From a virus, in the IMG/VR virus record IMGVR_UViG_3300018080_000225, positions 1-53,766 of that record: 53,766 bases of DNA; one strand, written 5' to 3'. The notes under the pieces are model-generated. The model had not been told where the DNA came from and made no database searches. It saw only the letters and a list, made by a program, of their open reading frames with translations. Position 1 is the stretch's first letter; every line of letters starts with the position of its first letter. The position numbers and the translations under genes are program-made. Shown in pieces: positions 1 to 9,414 of the stretch.

Positions 1-3000
1 ACCTAAATCAGTTTTTGTTTCATACTTCTTATTCCACCAAAACCGTTTTAATGGAGTAATCCATTTTGAGGGCTTTAGAATTTCATCATAATACATTAAC
101 CATGGACTGACCGCTTCTGGTGCTGAAATATTTTGAAATAAAGGTGTAGGCTCATAATTCATTTCTTCTTCAAACTTCTTGAGCTTTTCTACCAACTCAG
201 GTGGCCGTGGATCAATTACATCTTCTGGCTGATTCACAGGGCGTAAATTGCCTGTCAACCAAGATAATTCACTAATACTCTGTTCAAGATCAGCGATTAC
301 CGCACGAGGATGTGCAGCCTGCCCTTGATAAGTAAAATGCTCACTCATATACTTATGGAAATTTTCGCGAGATGCCTTAACTTCTCCTTGCATCAAGGCT
401 ACGTTATATTGTTTTTGTAAAGTAGCATATTGATTTTGTGCATTTTGTAACTGTGTCTGTTGTTGCGATATTTGTGCTTGTACATCTTCCGGTGTACGAA
501 GGTTATATGCTAATTGTAACTGACCCCCCCGTGCTTTCCAATAAGCCTGTTGCATCTCAGGGGTATTGTTCAACGTGTGGAGTACTTGCCCTAATTGAGT
601 AACATTCAATGGGCCATAAGGGCCATATAACACATTACTAGCCACTTCATCATAATGATCTTGTCGTTGTGATCGGAATTGGCTTATAGGCGCAGATGTA
701 CGACTCAAAGAAAATTGAGCCTTTTTCCACTTATCACGTAAGGTCATTTCACGTTCGGCCATACGTTGATAGTTATCCTGAAGAATATCATATGCGACTA
801 CAGGATCACCACCGAAATGTCTTAACCACTCTTCCCATTCTGCCCATCGTGATGCATTATCTCGACTAACTACATATTCACCTTCTTGAAGTATGGCTGG
901 TACTTCTCCACCTGTTTGCATGTGTTTAACCCAACCACCATCATGAAACACTTTAGCGGGCGTACCTGCTGCTCGTTGTTGTTCCATTAATAATTTGTTC
1001 TGACGTGCATTTTCCTTAGCTAAAGCTAATTCCGGGCGTCCTGACTCAATATATTCTTTCTGTTCTCGCATCACAGTAAGAATATCAGTTAACAAACGTA
1101 AAGATTCTTGTGCTGCTTTATCATCGGCTACTTGACTGCTTGAGAGAGATCGCTCAAGATTTTGACCTAATGCTAATGTTTCTTCTACCACCCGTGGGAA
1201 CTCAGATTCCAATAGAGCAAGTCGCTCAGCTGAATCTTCACCTGTAGCCAAATAAGTTGCTGCTAACTTATCAATTTGCTTTTCAAGCCCAAAAACTTCT
1301 TGAAAAATCGGAGATGTAGTATCACGATCCGATATCAAGGTTGCTAACGTACGCATCTGACCAAGCATCTGAGGTAATTGCGTTTTATCTACAAAAGTTG
1401 TAAATAAAGCTTGATATGCAGCTGTTGTACCTTGAGTTACTTCTTGTCGTGTATTAATCTGTTCTTTCTCTATACGATCAAGTTCAGCAGCTAATCCCAT
1501 AGCTTCCCTGAGCTTATCACCTTGTTGACCTAATAGAGTTAACTCAACTGCGCGTTGTCCATTCTTTGCCCGTAATAATGATACTAAGCGTTCTTCACTC
1601 TTAATATTATCATCAAGTTGCTTTCCAACAAATTTACTTAATTCACCATAAGTCTTTACTTCCTGATTAAGAGCATTAAGCTGACTACGCAATGCAGGAA
1701 GTTCTGTTTCTTGTATCTCTTGTTGACGTGCGCGGTACGCCTGTGCAAATTGGCGTAGACGTGCCTGGCGTTCAAGATCAATGCGTACAGGTTGGAAGTC
1801 TCCAAGCTCTGTTACAGCAGTTCGACGTGCATCAGTTATTTGCTTCATGTATTCATCAAATAACTTAGTGGCTTGTTTCAAATCATCTGCTGTTGTGGCA
1901 GTTGTTACCTGCTGAATGGATTGAGAGAATAATTGAGCTGCACTACGCATTTCAATGTCAAAGCGATCAAAAGGTGTAGCTAATGGGCTTGACTTTGCCT
2001 CTTCAATACGCTGCACTTGGTACTTACGCTCTAAATCCGCTAGATATTTTTCCGTGTCTCTGCCTGCTTTTTCAAGATCAGCAATACGCTTCTTCAAAGC
2101 ATCACGTTGATCCTCAAGCGTCTGCTTATTGATTTCCATAAGCTCTTTTGCTTCAGCACGCTTTTCGTCTAACTGACTTTGAATAAGAATCTTTTCGCGT
2201 TCTTGGAATTCAGACAATTCGGAAATACGCTCGCGATGGTACTTCTGCACGTCTTGAATTAAGGTACCATTAATGATATTGAGATCTTTTACAACCTCTT
2301 CGGAATCCTTCTTTGCTCCTTCCATAACTTTATCAAGCGAACCAATTCCACGAATTACGGCATTCAAACCTAAGCTAATCGAACCTATTGCTGTAACTAA
2401 TCCACCGAAACGCCATACAAATTTCGGAATTGCAGATTCAACAGCAAATGCTTGCGCAACCAGGCGCGTAAATGTTACCCCCAATAAGCCATATGTTGCT
2501 GGTGCTAAGGCCGCACCACTGACATCACCTACAGATACCCCACCTATCATTTCTAAGCCTTTACTGATGGTAGCTAATACATCTTCAGCCATCATCATAT
2601 GACTCTGAAATACATTACGAACTTTGTTTGCTTCCTCAGTAATCATGAAGCCTGTTGTTTGTGTAACCAGACCAATAGACTTAAAATAACTTTCCGTTGC
2701 TTCTGCTGTTTTTGAAATATTAACTTCAACAGTATCAATATTCGAGATTAATCCAGCAAACCCTGTAGTACCTCGAATATCATGGATGTACTCAGACAAC
2801 TCGCCAAGATCACCGCTTGTCGCTTGTAATAATCGACGAATAACTCCTGATAGGCCGTACATTTGAATAGCCATTTGTCCAGACGTTACACCCCAATCCT
2901 CAAATAATGTCTTGAGTTGGGCAGATGGCTTCATTAACTTATTAATAACGTTGATAATGAAAGTGCTTGCACGATCAAAACGTAGACCACTGATCGTGAA

Positions 3001-5076
3001 CTGCTGAATCATTGTTAAGTATTCTTCAAATGATACACCAGCCTGATTAGCTAAAACTGCGGAACGTCCCATTGTATCTGCCATATCTTCTGCACGTACA
3101 CGACCCAATTCAATAGTTTTGAATAGTTGTGCCGCTATAAGACTGGCTTCGGACGCTGGTTTTTGGAACGCATTCAATGCTGACGATAACAGATTGATTG
3201 AATCAGTGATTGAAGAAGCTGTAGCATGAGAAAATTCTCCTGCTGTTTTCATGAAATCAACTGCACGTTGCCCTTGTGCAATCTGATTTGATGTAATTTG
3301 ATATAAGCCTTCTACAACATCTGTTTGTAATACATTATATTCATCCGATACTTCTTTGATTGCATCTCGCCAATCATTGTAAGTCATCGGCATTTCTTGA
3401 GAAATCGTTTGGACTTCACCAATTGCTCGGGATAAGTCTAATGTCGTGCTAACATTTGATCTTACTGCATTTGTAAAATTATAAAAGGCAGCAGTCAATG
3501 CACGAGCAAACACTAATTGACCAAAACGCTGCCACTTACGAGTAGTATTATCCACAGCCATACTTGCACGTTCACTAGCTGCTTCCATTTGATTAAAGAC
3601 ATTTACCATGTCTTTATTTGACTCAGTTACTTGAAGAGTACCTGCGCGGTACTTTTGCCATTCCCCTTCAAGATTATCGACATTAATCCCTGCTTTATGC
3701 ACACTACGTGCAAGATTCTCAAAAGAATCACGTAAAATTTGTTGTTGTCGTGGTTGTAGCTTAGACAAAGCTCTACCGCTCCGAAGAATACGTACAAATG
3801 CCGCTTCAAGTCTATCGGCTGTTTGACGTAATTCAGGTGCTAAAGCTGCTCTACCTGTGGCCTTTTCCATAGCTTCATCGAACTTCAACATTGTGCTCGT
3901 TAATTTATCCATCGGATTTAACGGGCCTTCTGCTTCCTTCCGAATAACTGCTAATGTACCTGACAACCCTTCTAAGCTATGGTCGCTCTTTGCTGTAGCC
4001 TCGGATAATTGATCGATCTGCTCATAAAGCACACGTTGCTGCTGAATAGGTAATGCACTAATTAATTCTTGATAAGACCCACGTAAAGCATTTGTTACTT
4101 GTGTTTGTCTTGTTTGAATACGGGAGGCTTCATTAGTTACATCATTTTCTTTTTGTTGCTTACTTAATACTGTATCAATACCCTTAATACGGGTTTGCAT
4201 TTCCTTTTGTTCGGCTGCATTTAGCTCTGCACTTGTTTCTACTCCCATCTGTTTTGCAATAAATAAAGTCTGTAAGGCTGCTCTGAATCTCTGTGCTGCT
4301 TCAATTTGTGCTTCATTGAAAGGCGCGTCAACTGTTGCCGCTGGCTCTGTTGGTAATGGTACTTGAGCCGCACGTTCAGCTTGAATAGCTGCTGCTACAG
4401 CTTCAGCATTCTTTAAGCGCTGTTCATAAGCTTTTTGTTCTACTACATTTTGCTCTTTTCTAACTTCTGTTGATTGATCAATTGCTAAAATTAAGCCGAG
4501 TAATTCTTTTTTATGTTCACCTACTGCTTTTGCTTCTTCTGTTGTAAAAGGTATTGCCGCCTCAATTGGTTTCTTAGGATCACGAGTTGTCACTGATGTC
4601 TGTGCGATTTCTTGATGCGCTTTTTTAACATCTTCTACAAAATTCCGTCGGAATGTGTCAACTTTCTTATTTACAGCATCAAGTATCTTACCTGTTTTCT
4701 GTGCCAAACGATCATCTAGCTTATCAAGCTCTTTTGGAATAATTGGAATTTTCTGAACTTGTTTGCCCGCAGTTTCAAGTTTCTTAATTTCCCCCTGCAT
4801 ATTACCAAGAACACGTTGCGCGTTCTGAAAACGCTTATTTAGTGCATCTGATGGTCCTTCAACTGCAATCGCAGTTGCTTTGGCTGATTGCACCATAATC
4901 TTGGCATAAGCAGAACATACATTCCCCAACCCCGTCATTACTTTAGCCAATTGACGCTGTTGTGCTGTAGCAACAGTAGATGCCGCATTGAAGGCATTCA
5001 TTTCTTGCGTCAATTGACGTAACGGTTGTTCATAACCGCTGGTATCTAGGGATACACTTATACTTTCATCTGCCAT
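1..5076 (-). CDS. Tail tape measure protein (partial, C-terminus beyond window)
   Basis: An open frame runs from ATG at 5076 to the window edge without a stop, at least 1,692 residues. Tape measure proteins set tail length and help DNA ejection. The sequence is rich in Gln, Glu, Ala and Leu, looks largely alpha-helical or coiled-coil, and begins MADESISVSLDTSGYEQ, typical of a tape measure N-terminus. It has a less polar middle section (roughly residues 650-950). The start overlaps the previous stop as TAATG. It follows the tail tube and chaperone genes, the expected place. The open frame and position are seen; the name rests on size, composition and order. Confidence 0.9.
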   Translation of the reverse strand, partial: MADESISVSLDTSGYEQPLRQLTQEMNAFNAASTVATAQQRQLAKVMTGLGNVCSAYAKIMVQSAKATAIAVEGPSDALNKRFQNAQRVLGNMQGEIKKLETAGKQVQKIPIIPKELDKLDDRLAQKTGKILDAVNKKVDTFRRNFVEDVKKAHQEIAQTSVTTRDPKKPIEAAIPFTTEEAKAVGEHKKELLGLILAIDQSTEVRKEQNVVEQKAYEQRLKNAEAVAAAIQAERAAQVPLPTEPAATVDAPFNEAQIEAAQRFRAALQTLFIAKQMGVETSAELNAAEQKEMQTRIKGIDTVLSKQQKENDVTNEASRIQTRQTQVTNALRGSYQELISALPIQQQRVLYEQIDQLSEATAKSDHSLEGLSGTLAVIRKEAEGPLNPMDKLTSTMLKFDEAMEKATGRAALAPELRQTADRLEAAFVRILRSGRALSKLQPRQQQILRDSFENLARSVHKAGINVDNLEGEWQKYRAGTLQVTESNKDMVNVFNQMEAASERASMAVDNTTRKWQRFGQLVFARALTAAFYNFTNAVRSNVSTTLDLSRAIGEVQTISQEMPMTYNDWRDAIKEVSDEYNVLQTDVVEGLYQITSNQIAQGQRAVDFMKTAGEFSHATASSITDSINLLSSALNAFQKPASEASLIAAQLFKTIELGRVRAEDMADTMGRSAVLANQAGVSFEEYLTMIQQFTISGLRFDRASTFIINVINKLMKPSAQLKTLFEDWGVTSGQMAIQMYGLSGVIRRLLQATSGDLGELSEYIHDIRGTTGFAGLISNIDTVEVNISKTAEATESYFKSIGLVTQTTGFMITEEANKVRNVFQSHMMMAEDVLATISKGLEMIGGVSVGDVSGAALAPATYGLLGVTFTRLVAQAFAVESAIPKFVWRFGGLVTAIGSISLGLNAVIRGIGSLDKVMEGAKKDSEEVVKDLNIINGTLIQDVQKYHRERISELSEFQEREKILIQSQLDEKRAEAKELMEINKQTLEDQRDALKKRIADLEKAGRDTEKYLADLERKYQVQRIEEAKSSPLATPFDRFDIEMRSAAQLFSQSIQQVTTATTADDLKQATKLFDEYMKQITDARRTAVTELGDFQPVRIDLERQARLRQFAQAYRARQQEIQETELPALRSQLNALNQEVKTYGELSKFVGKQLDDNIKSEERLVSLLRAKNGQRAVELTLLGQQGDKLREAMGLAAELDRIEKEQINTRQEVTQGTTAAYQALFTTFVDKTQLPQMLGQMRTLATLISDRDTTSPIFQEVFGLEKQIDKLAATYLATGEDSAERLALLESEFPRVVEETLALGQNLERSLSSSQVADDKAAQESLRLLTDILTVMREQKEYIESGRPELALAKENARQNKLLMEQQRAAGTPAKVFHDGGWVKHMQTGGEVPAILQEGEYVVSRDNASRWAEWEEWLRHFGGDPVVAYDILQDNYQRMAEREMTLRDKWKKAQFSLSRTSAPISQFRSQRQDHYDEVASNVLYGPYGPLNVTQLGQVLHTLNNTPEMQQAYWKARGGQLQLAYNLRTPEDVQAQISQQQTQLQNAQNQYATLQKQYNVALMQGEVKASRENFHKYMSEHFTYQGQAAHPRAVIADLEQSISELSWLTGNLRPVNQPEDVIDPRPPELVEKLKKFEEEMNYEPTPLFQNISAPEAVSPWLMYYDEILKPSKWITPLKRFWWNKKYETKTDLG

Positions 5077-5840
5077 TAGAAGGGAACCTCCTCATCAAAA
5101 TCAATTGCCTCAACTACTGGAGCTTCAATGGTTCCTCCTATGTCAACTAAGGATGCATATTCTGCTGGTGTTCCTACTGGGACGCCGGGTAATACTGCTC
5201 GTAATCCAAGAACACCTGATTCTTTAATGACACGTTCAAACTCTTTATTAAATGCTTTCTGTCCATCTATGTGTAGTGCCCATGGGCCTACATCATAAGG
5301 CTGTTCATCCCAACCCCACGGGCTTGAATCAATTGTACCTGCACTATAATGTTCGAGATAAAAATCTTTGATCGCGAAAAGGAAAGTATATTTACCAGAA
5401 TACTGATTGCCTGGTTTTGTATCAATGATCATTGGTACATATTGATCGGACTTCCAACTATCTTCATTCTGCCCATCCAAATGTAAGTTTTGTTTCCATA
5501 GTTCTCTACTACCACTCCAACCTGATTGAGGGTATTGATGTGGTGCTGCCTTGGCTAATGTTTTAGATATTTGCACATTATCTTCAAATTGAGGGATTTG
5601 AAATTTCATAGCCAAATTATAGTCAATTGACTTTGCGCGATCAATTACTTCTTTAAGTCTCCAGATTAAGGCCGCTCGGGACGCTCCTGTTAAAACAGGC
5701 ACTTGATTAACAATCTCAGCGATATACGCTGCGCAGGCCGCTAAATAAGCCAATTTCATTCGGACACGAAAACTCTTTCTCATTGTCTCGCCCTTTACGC
5801 GATTAATGAGTTTCAAGTTAAATGTGCCTTTGAATTCCAT
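5076..5840 (-). CDS. Tail protein between chaperone and tape measure
   Basis: A 254-residue protein; I place the start at 5840 because the chaperone fusion stop overlaps it as TAATG and AAAGGT precedes it. A longer frame to 5894 would overlap the frameshift extension. The N-terminus is basic (KGTFNLKLINRVKG), then a helical segment, then a Trp/Tyr-rich central part and an acidic tail (DFDEEVPF). I do not recognise the family. HK97 gp10-like tail completion or a minor tail protein are possible from position. Finding a gene between the chaperone fusion and the tape measure is less usual. Confidence 0.75.
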   Translation of the reverse strand: MEFKGTFNLKLINRVKGETMRKSFRVRMKLAYLAACAAYIAEIVNQVPVLTGASRAALIWRLKEVIDRAKSIDYNLAMKFQIPQFEDNVQISKTLAKAAPHQYPQSGWSGSRELWKQNLHLDGQNEDSWKSDQYVPMIIDTKPGNQYSGKYTFLFAIKDFYLEHYSAGTIDSSPWGWDEQPYDVGPWALHIDGQKAFNKEFERVIKESGVLGLRAVLPGVPVGTPAEYASLVDIGGTIEAPVVEAIDFDEEVPF

Positions 5841-6510
5841 TAGACCTTTGGTACTCCTGCCGACGTCGCTAATGCATTTGCTTCTTCTTCGCACCGAATG
5901 CTATCGTATGCTAAAAGCTCTGCATGTAGTGGCGTTTCCATATCGTCCCAATTATCCTTTATTCTTGGTGGCTTCAGGCCGAACCTTTCACAGATTCGCC
6001 AGACGCTGTACTTTCCTGATCGTCCGTCTGGCGTGATTCTTGTTCGGGCTGGGCCTGTTGTCCAGCTAAAAAAGCTTCACGTGCCTTATCTACAGCTTCT
6101 TCATTCAGGCTATTCGCTTCCATGGTCTGATTGACAATGCGAGTAATCTCAACTGCTGTAAATCCTGCTGCTGCAAGTTCATCAGCATAATTCTTGAAGG
6201 TTTCAGGATCATTCCAATCTACTGTTTCCCATTCAAGTCCTTCTGTTTCAAGTAAGGACTTGGCAACCATATAATGAATCATCTGCTGGTTACGCTGAGA
6301 AAGTATCTGCTTATACTGTGGTGATTCGACAAGACGTTGAATTTCCCCACCAGGTAACTCCCGAACTGGAGGTTCAGGTACTGGACACACTTCCAGAAAC
6401 TCTTCAAATGATTCAAGTGGTCGCGCTTGAAATACAATATTGCCTTGGTCACGTAAGACTATGATAGTCTTGATATTTGGTACACTTACTTGCTGTCCAT
6501 GTAATTTCAT
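5840..6510 (-). CDS. Tail assembly chaperone, -1 frameshift fusion (G-T type)
   Basis: Predicted 223-residue product made when ribosomes slip by -1 at T TTT TTA (6073-6067). Residues 1-148 come from the zero frame and the last 75 from the -1 frame, ending at TAA 5842-5840. The extension contains YSVWRICERFGLKPPRIKDNW and LLAYDSIRCEEE, resembling the T part of tail chaperones that bind the tape measure during tail assembly. The heptamer is in the correct phase and the -1 frame stays open to a stop overlapping the next start, as in lambda-type systems. Not demonstrated experimentally here. Confidence 0.8.
5974..6510 (-). CDS. Tail assembly chaperone, short form (G type)
   Basis: 178-residue zero-frame product with AGGAGA upstream of ATG at 6510. 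It begins MKLHGQQVSVPNIKTIIVLR and is acidic and helical, with a Gln/Glu/Ser-rich end (QESRQTDDQEST) that is produced only when no frameshift occurs. In long-tailed phages this short form is made in excess over the fusion. It lies directly downstream of the tail tube genes, the standard position. Confidence 0.85.
   Translation of the reverse strand: MKLHGQQVSVPNIKTIIVLRDQGNIVFQARPLESFEEFLEVCPVPEPPVRELPGGEIQRLVESPQYKQILSQRNQQMIHYMVAKSLLETEGLEWETVDWNDPETFKNYADELAAAGFTAVEITRIVNQTMEANSLNEEAVDKAREAFLAGQQAQPEQESRQTDDQESTASGESVKGSA
6067..6073 (-). promoter_or_regulatory. Programmed -1 frameshift slippery heptamer
   Basis: Minus-strand TTTTTTA is read GC[T TTT TTA] in the chaperone frame, matching the X XXY YYZ slippery rule. 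Slipping gives codons AGC TGG ACA and about 75 more sense codons. I did not identify a clear downstream pseudoknot. Confidence 0.8.
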
Positions 6511-6544
6511 TACTGTCTCCTACGACGAGCCGTCGCTTACTACC

Positions 6545-7240
6545 CTACGGAATTACCCGGCGATCTTCTGGCCAATTCCAAGCTCCACCACCCTTCAAGA
6601 AGGGGATCGGGACATCACCTGGATTAACTTGATACAGCCAATTCGCAGGTAATGGATTCAAAGCCATCGGACGCAGAATATTCGCTTTTCCTGTTACGCT
6701 GACTGTGCCAGCACTGACATCGTGATCAACTGCTTCTGCCCGGAAATACCGGAACAACAATGCTTCACCCGGCACCGTTGTAAGATCAGGGCATTCACGC
6801 CGAAGATCATTGTGAAGTTCCAAAGCCGTACAATACGGAGTACAATCCAACCACGGTTCACGTTCAACACCCGCTGCAACCCAGGGGTGAGGCGTTACAC
6901 CGCCATCGAACTTCTTCCCACGCATAGCTTCTTGTATGGTTAACTGATTGCGGTAAGCATTAAGCAAGTCCGAAGCAGTGGGATCGATTCCCGCTGGTAC
7001 GCTTTGAACATACTCATACTTACCCCCAAGTGTAATATCCAGAGGCGCTTCATCACCACGACGAATATCATCCAACTTACCCCGGTCCAACTCATAGTTG
7101 AAATTCCGCGTGACAGTATAGGTAAAGTTGCCTTCACCAAACTTCACGATTAGGTAATCGCCTTGATCTGCTCCAGGCGGAGTATTGGCTTCCGTGGTGC
7201 GCCGAACGAACAGTGTGCAATTCTTAAGATCAATGTTCAT
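6545..7240 (-). CDS. Tail tube protein paralogue 2
   Basis: 231 residues from ATG 7240, preceded by GAGGTTAAGCCC; a longer frame to 7294 only reads back through the upstream gene. Motifs IVKFGEGNFTYT, NYELDRGKLDDIRRGDE and KYEY match those of siphophage tail tube proteins, which polymerise into the tail tube. It is clearly related to the neighbouring gene (shared ELDRG-DE, WLDC-PYC-ALELHNDLRREC, FR-FRAE, VTGK). One copy is probably the main tube subunit; the other may be a minor or distal tube protein. Confidence 0.8.
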   Translation of the reverse strand: MNIDLKNCTLFVRRTTEANTPPGADQGDYLIVKFGEGNFTYTVTRNFNYELDRGKLDDIRRGDEAPLDITLGGKYEYVQSVPAGIDPTASDLLNAYRNQLTIQEAMRGKKFDGGVTPHPWVAAGVEREPWLDCTPYCTALELHNDLRRECPDLTTVPGEALLFRYFRAEAVDHDVSAGTVSVTGKANILRPMALNPLPANWLYQVNPGDVPIPFLKGGGAWNWPEDRRVIP

Positions 7241-7244
7241 GGGC

Positions 7245-7907
7245 TTAACCTCGCGGATCTTCCGGCCATCCGTCCAACGGCGTCGGAAGTTCATCTACAG
7301 TGTAGGGGAAGTCCACGACACGCTGGACCAATGGGTCCGTAGTGTTACATTTTCCTGTTACAGCAATGGTCCCGGCTTTTACATCCATCGCGTGACTCTC
7401 TGCGCGGAAAAACCGGAATAACATCGCCTCCAACGGTAAGGGGTACTTCGGCGGGTCTGGCGGCGGCCCATTAATTGCAGGGCATTCCCGACGAAGATCA
7501 TTATGAAGTTCCAGAGCCACACAATAGGGCGCACAGTCAAGCCACTCTTCGATCTCCACACCTGCTGGAGTCGGAGAAGCTGCCGTAACCCATGGGTTCG
7601 GATCTCCATTCAATAGTGTCCCATCCATCGCTTCAAACAGGGAAAGACGTTCGTTCACATCCGCACCGTACTGCTGAATGTATTCGTACTTCCCTGTAAT
7701 TGAGATGTCAATGGGAATCTCGTCTCCACGTCGAACATCTTCCAAACGTCCTCGATCCAACTCATAGTTGATGGTGTCACGGATGTTCCACGTGAAGGTA
7801 CCTTCACCGAACTTCACTACCATCCCTGTATTAATTGGCATCGGATTCGCTGCAAGATTGCTGCGACGTAAAACAAGAAGATTGACATTTTTGAGGTCTA
7901 TCTTCAT
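7245..7907 (-). CDS. Tail tube protein paralogue 1
   Basis: 220 residues, starting in an ATGA overlap with the upstream gene. It shares block-by-block similarity with the next gene: VVKFGEGTFTW, NYELDRGRLEDVRRGDE, KYEYIQ, W-DCAPYCVALELHNDLRREC, MLFRFFRAE and IAVTGKCN. Tail tube proteins of long-tailed phages carry this LDRG-x-L-x-x-V-R-x-G-D-E region. Which paralogue is the major tube protein cannot be told from sequence alone. Confidence 0.8.
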   Translation of the reverse strand: MKIDLKNVNLLVLRRSNLAANPMPINTGMVVKFGEGTFTWNIRDTINYELDRGRLEDVRRGDEIPIDISITGKYEYIQQYGADVNERLSLFEAMDGTLLNGDPNPWVTAASPTPAGVEIEEWLDCAPYCVALELHNDLRRECPAINGPPPDPPKYPLPLEAMLFRFFRAESHAMDVKAGTIAVTGKCNTTDPLVQRVVDFPYTVDELPTPLDGWPEDPRG

Positions 7908-8365
7908 GCCTCGATCATCCTTTCATGCTCAATTATCCCTGTCAAGTCAACTTCCATATAGCCAACTTTCAAGGGTATCTTTGTTTCTACGTTCCCTCTT
8001 TCAATGGTCCGAATGTTCATGTCATGTAAGCAAAAGTCTGGTGAAGTTATACCTGTTACAAGGATATTTTCTGATGCTGCTGCGGCAAAAAGTCCTAATA
8101 AATCTGTAATCTCATAAATGTTTTCGCTACGTTGAATATTGATCGCACATCCTACACGAATCTGTAATCTTACAGTTGTAGTTTGTCCATCTGCCTCTTC
8201 GGAATAAAACGGTCCATAGACTTTCAATTCTGCCCATTTAGAATGTGAATTTGGTCGTTTCTGATCTTCACCTAAGAACATGTGCATTCCTTCACTTTCT
8301 GCTACAGCAGCAAAGTGCTTTGTGACTGCACGTCGAATTTCTGTTGTCCAATGTGGTCTAATCAT
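7904..8365 (-). CDS. Probable tail terminator / head-tail joining protein
   Basis: 153 residues, overlapping both neighbours by ATGA-type junctions. It has an alpha/beta look, with an N-terminal helix (WTTEIRRAVTKHFAAVAE) and alternating strands, like small tail terminators that cap the tail tube. It sits just upstream of the tube genes, where such proteins are found. Assigned by position and size. Confidence 0.5.
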   Translation of the reverse strand: MIRPHWTTEIRRAVTKHFAAVAESEGMHMFLGEDQKRPNSHSKWAELKVYGPFYSEEADGQTTTVRLQIRVGCAINIQRSENIYEITDLLGLFAAAASENILVTGITSPDFCLHDMNIRTIERGNVETKIPLKVGYMEVDLTGIIEHERMIEA

Positions 8366-8760
8366 TTTGTTGGTAATCCTACAAGGATAAGTTCCCAGGC
8401 TTCATAGAGATCATTAACCTCTTTCACCTCATACCGTTCATTCCGACTTGTTATGATGGTATCTGCTCCTGATGGATGAACACCAAGAGGCAAATCTGAT
8501 TTTTGTATTAGCCCGACATGACTACCTTTATCGTAATTTGAATCATACGGGTAACTGCCTGCTCGAAATGCCTTAACATACGTTCTTGCAATCTCTACAG
8601 GAAACAGAACAATCTGAGCTAAGTCAAACTCATGTGATCCTGATCCTACTTGACCTGTTTCAGGATTAGCCTTAGAAGTAGTTATTGTCACATACTTCAC
8701 AGGCTGACCCCAATCGCGCTTCAGCGTGTATAGCAGGTCAATCAGAGGGACGTTCGTCAT
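8362..8760 (-). CDS. Putative head-tail connector protein
   Basis: 132 residues, beginning MTNVPLIDLLYTLKRDWG and ending YEVKEVNDLYEAWELILVGL. The predicted beta-rich middle and a final strand are compatible with a head closure or neck protein. It overlaps the upstream membrane-protein gene by 23 bases. No family was recognised beyond position in the head-tail joining block. Confidence 0.45.
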   Translation of the reverse strand: MTNVPLIDLLYTLKRDWGQPVKYVTITTSKANPETGQVGSGSHEFDLAQIVLFPVEIARTYVKAFRAGSYPYDSNYDKGSHVGLIQKSDLPLGVHPSGADTIITSRNERYEVKEVNDLYEAWELILVGLPTK

Positions 8761-8968
8761 GACATCTCTCCATCATAGATGTTGCGGCCATTATTACTTG
8801 AGTTGTTTGTTCAATGAGCCTCATTAGGGTGTTACGTTGAAAGTCTTGCAACTCCGCAATAACAGCACCTAACGATTGCTCACGTTTGAAATCCCGCCAT
8901 ACAAAGAAGCCAAAAATAGCAACAAACGGACCGGCTTCTTTCAAAACTGCTAAGAAAGCTGCTTCCAT
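8738..8968 (-). CDS. Small membrane protein, BhlA/UviB holin-like
   Basis: 76 residues with one N-terminal membrane segment (AFLAVLKEAGPFVAIFGFFVW) followed by RDFKREQ and an amphipathic helix. This topology, with a GPF in the membrane segment and a charged tail, resembles BhlA/UviB holin-like proteins. A role in lysis or in injection is inferred. It lies unusually inside the head-tail block rather than beside an endolysin gene. Confidence 0.45.
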   Translation of the reverse strand: MEAAFLAVLKEAGPFVAIFGFFVWRDFKREQSLGAVIAELQDFQRNTLMRLIEQTTQVIMAATSMMERCHDERPSD

Positions 8969-8991
8969 TTGTTACCTCCTTTCTCCTTTAT

Positions 8992-9396
8992 TTACGGTAG
9001 TTGGATGACCGCGATGTTAATCTCGGTTGCCAACAATGCACCACCGAGCGTATAATCAAGACCGACTTCTCCATCGGACTCGAAATTGCCCGTAAATGGT
9101 CCAATCAAATTGGCTTCACCGGGACCAATAACGATCGTTGGATCTTGTACCGGTAGTCCATCCGGCGTCTCCGGGACCACGGTGGTCGCATCCATCGTGA
9201 TCGTAAGATCGTCGGTGTCATCTGTGTTTTGAACCACAATGAGACACTTCCCACGAACATTGGCAAACTTATTGCCATTAACCGCATCGGGGTTTTCCCA
9301 TAACAATGGTCCAGGCGTAAAGACGCCACCTGGTTCGGTATAAATACCCTTGAACGAGGCAAGTTGTACGCCATTTGTAAAATCTGTACGTGCCAT
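8992..9396 (-). CDS. Decoration-like structural protein, paralogue 1
   Basis: 134 residues with GGAGAG before ATG. It is the first of three tandem paralogues sharing F-GIYTEPGGVFTPG near the N-terminus, a VVQN-type strand, and an IGPF motif about 40 residues from the end. Probably all beta. Its place just after the coat gene suggests a capsid decoration or head fibre protein. The function is inferred from position and copy number. Confidence 0.6.
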   Translation of the reverse strand: MARTDFTNGVQLASFKGIYTEPGGVFTPGPLLWENPDAVNGNKFANVRGKCLIVVQNTDDTDDLTITMDATTVVPETPDGLPVQDPTIVIGPGEANLIGPFTGNFESDGEVGLDYTLGGALLATEINIAVIQLP

Positions 9397-9414
9397 TTTG
9401 GCTCTCCTTTATAG

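Noticed and set aside
3627-3809. Minus-strand 60-codon frame inside the tape measure gene
   Set aside because: It is an out-of-frame shadow of tape measure coding sequence with unnatural composition.
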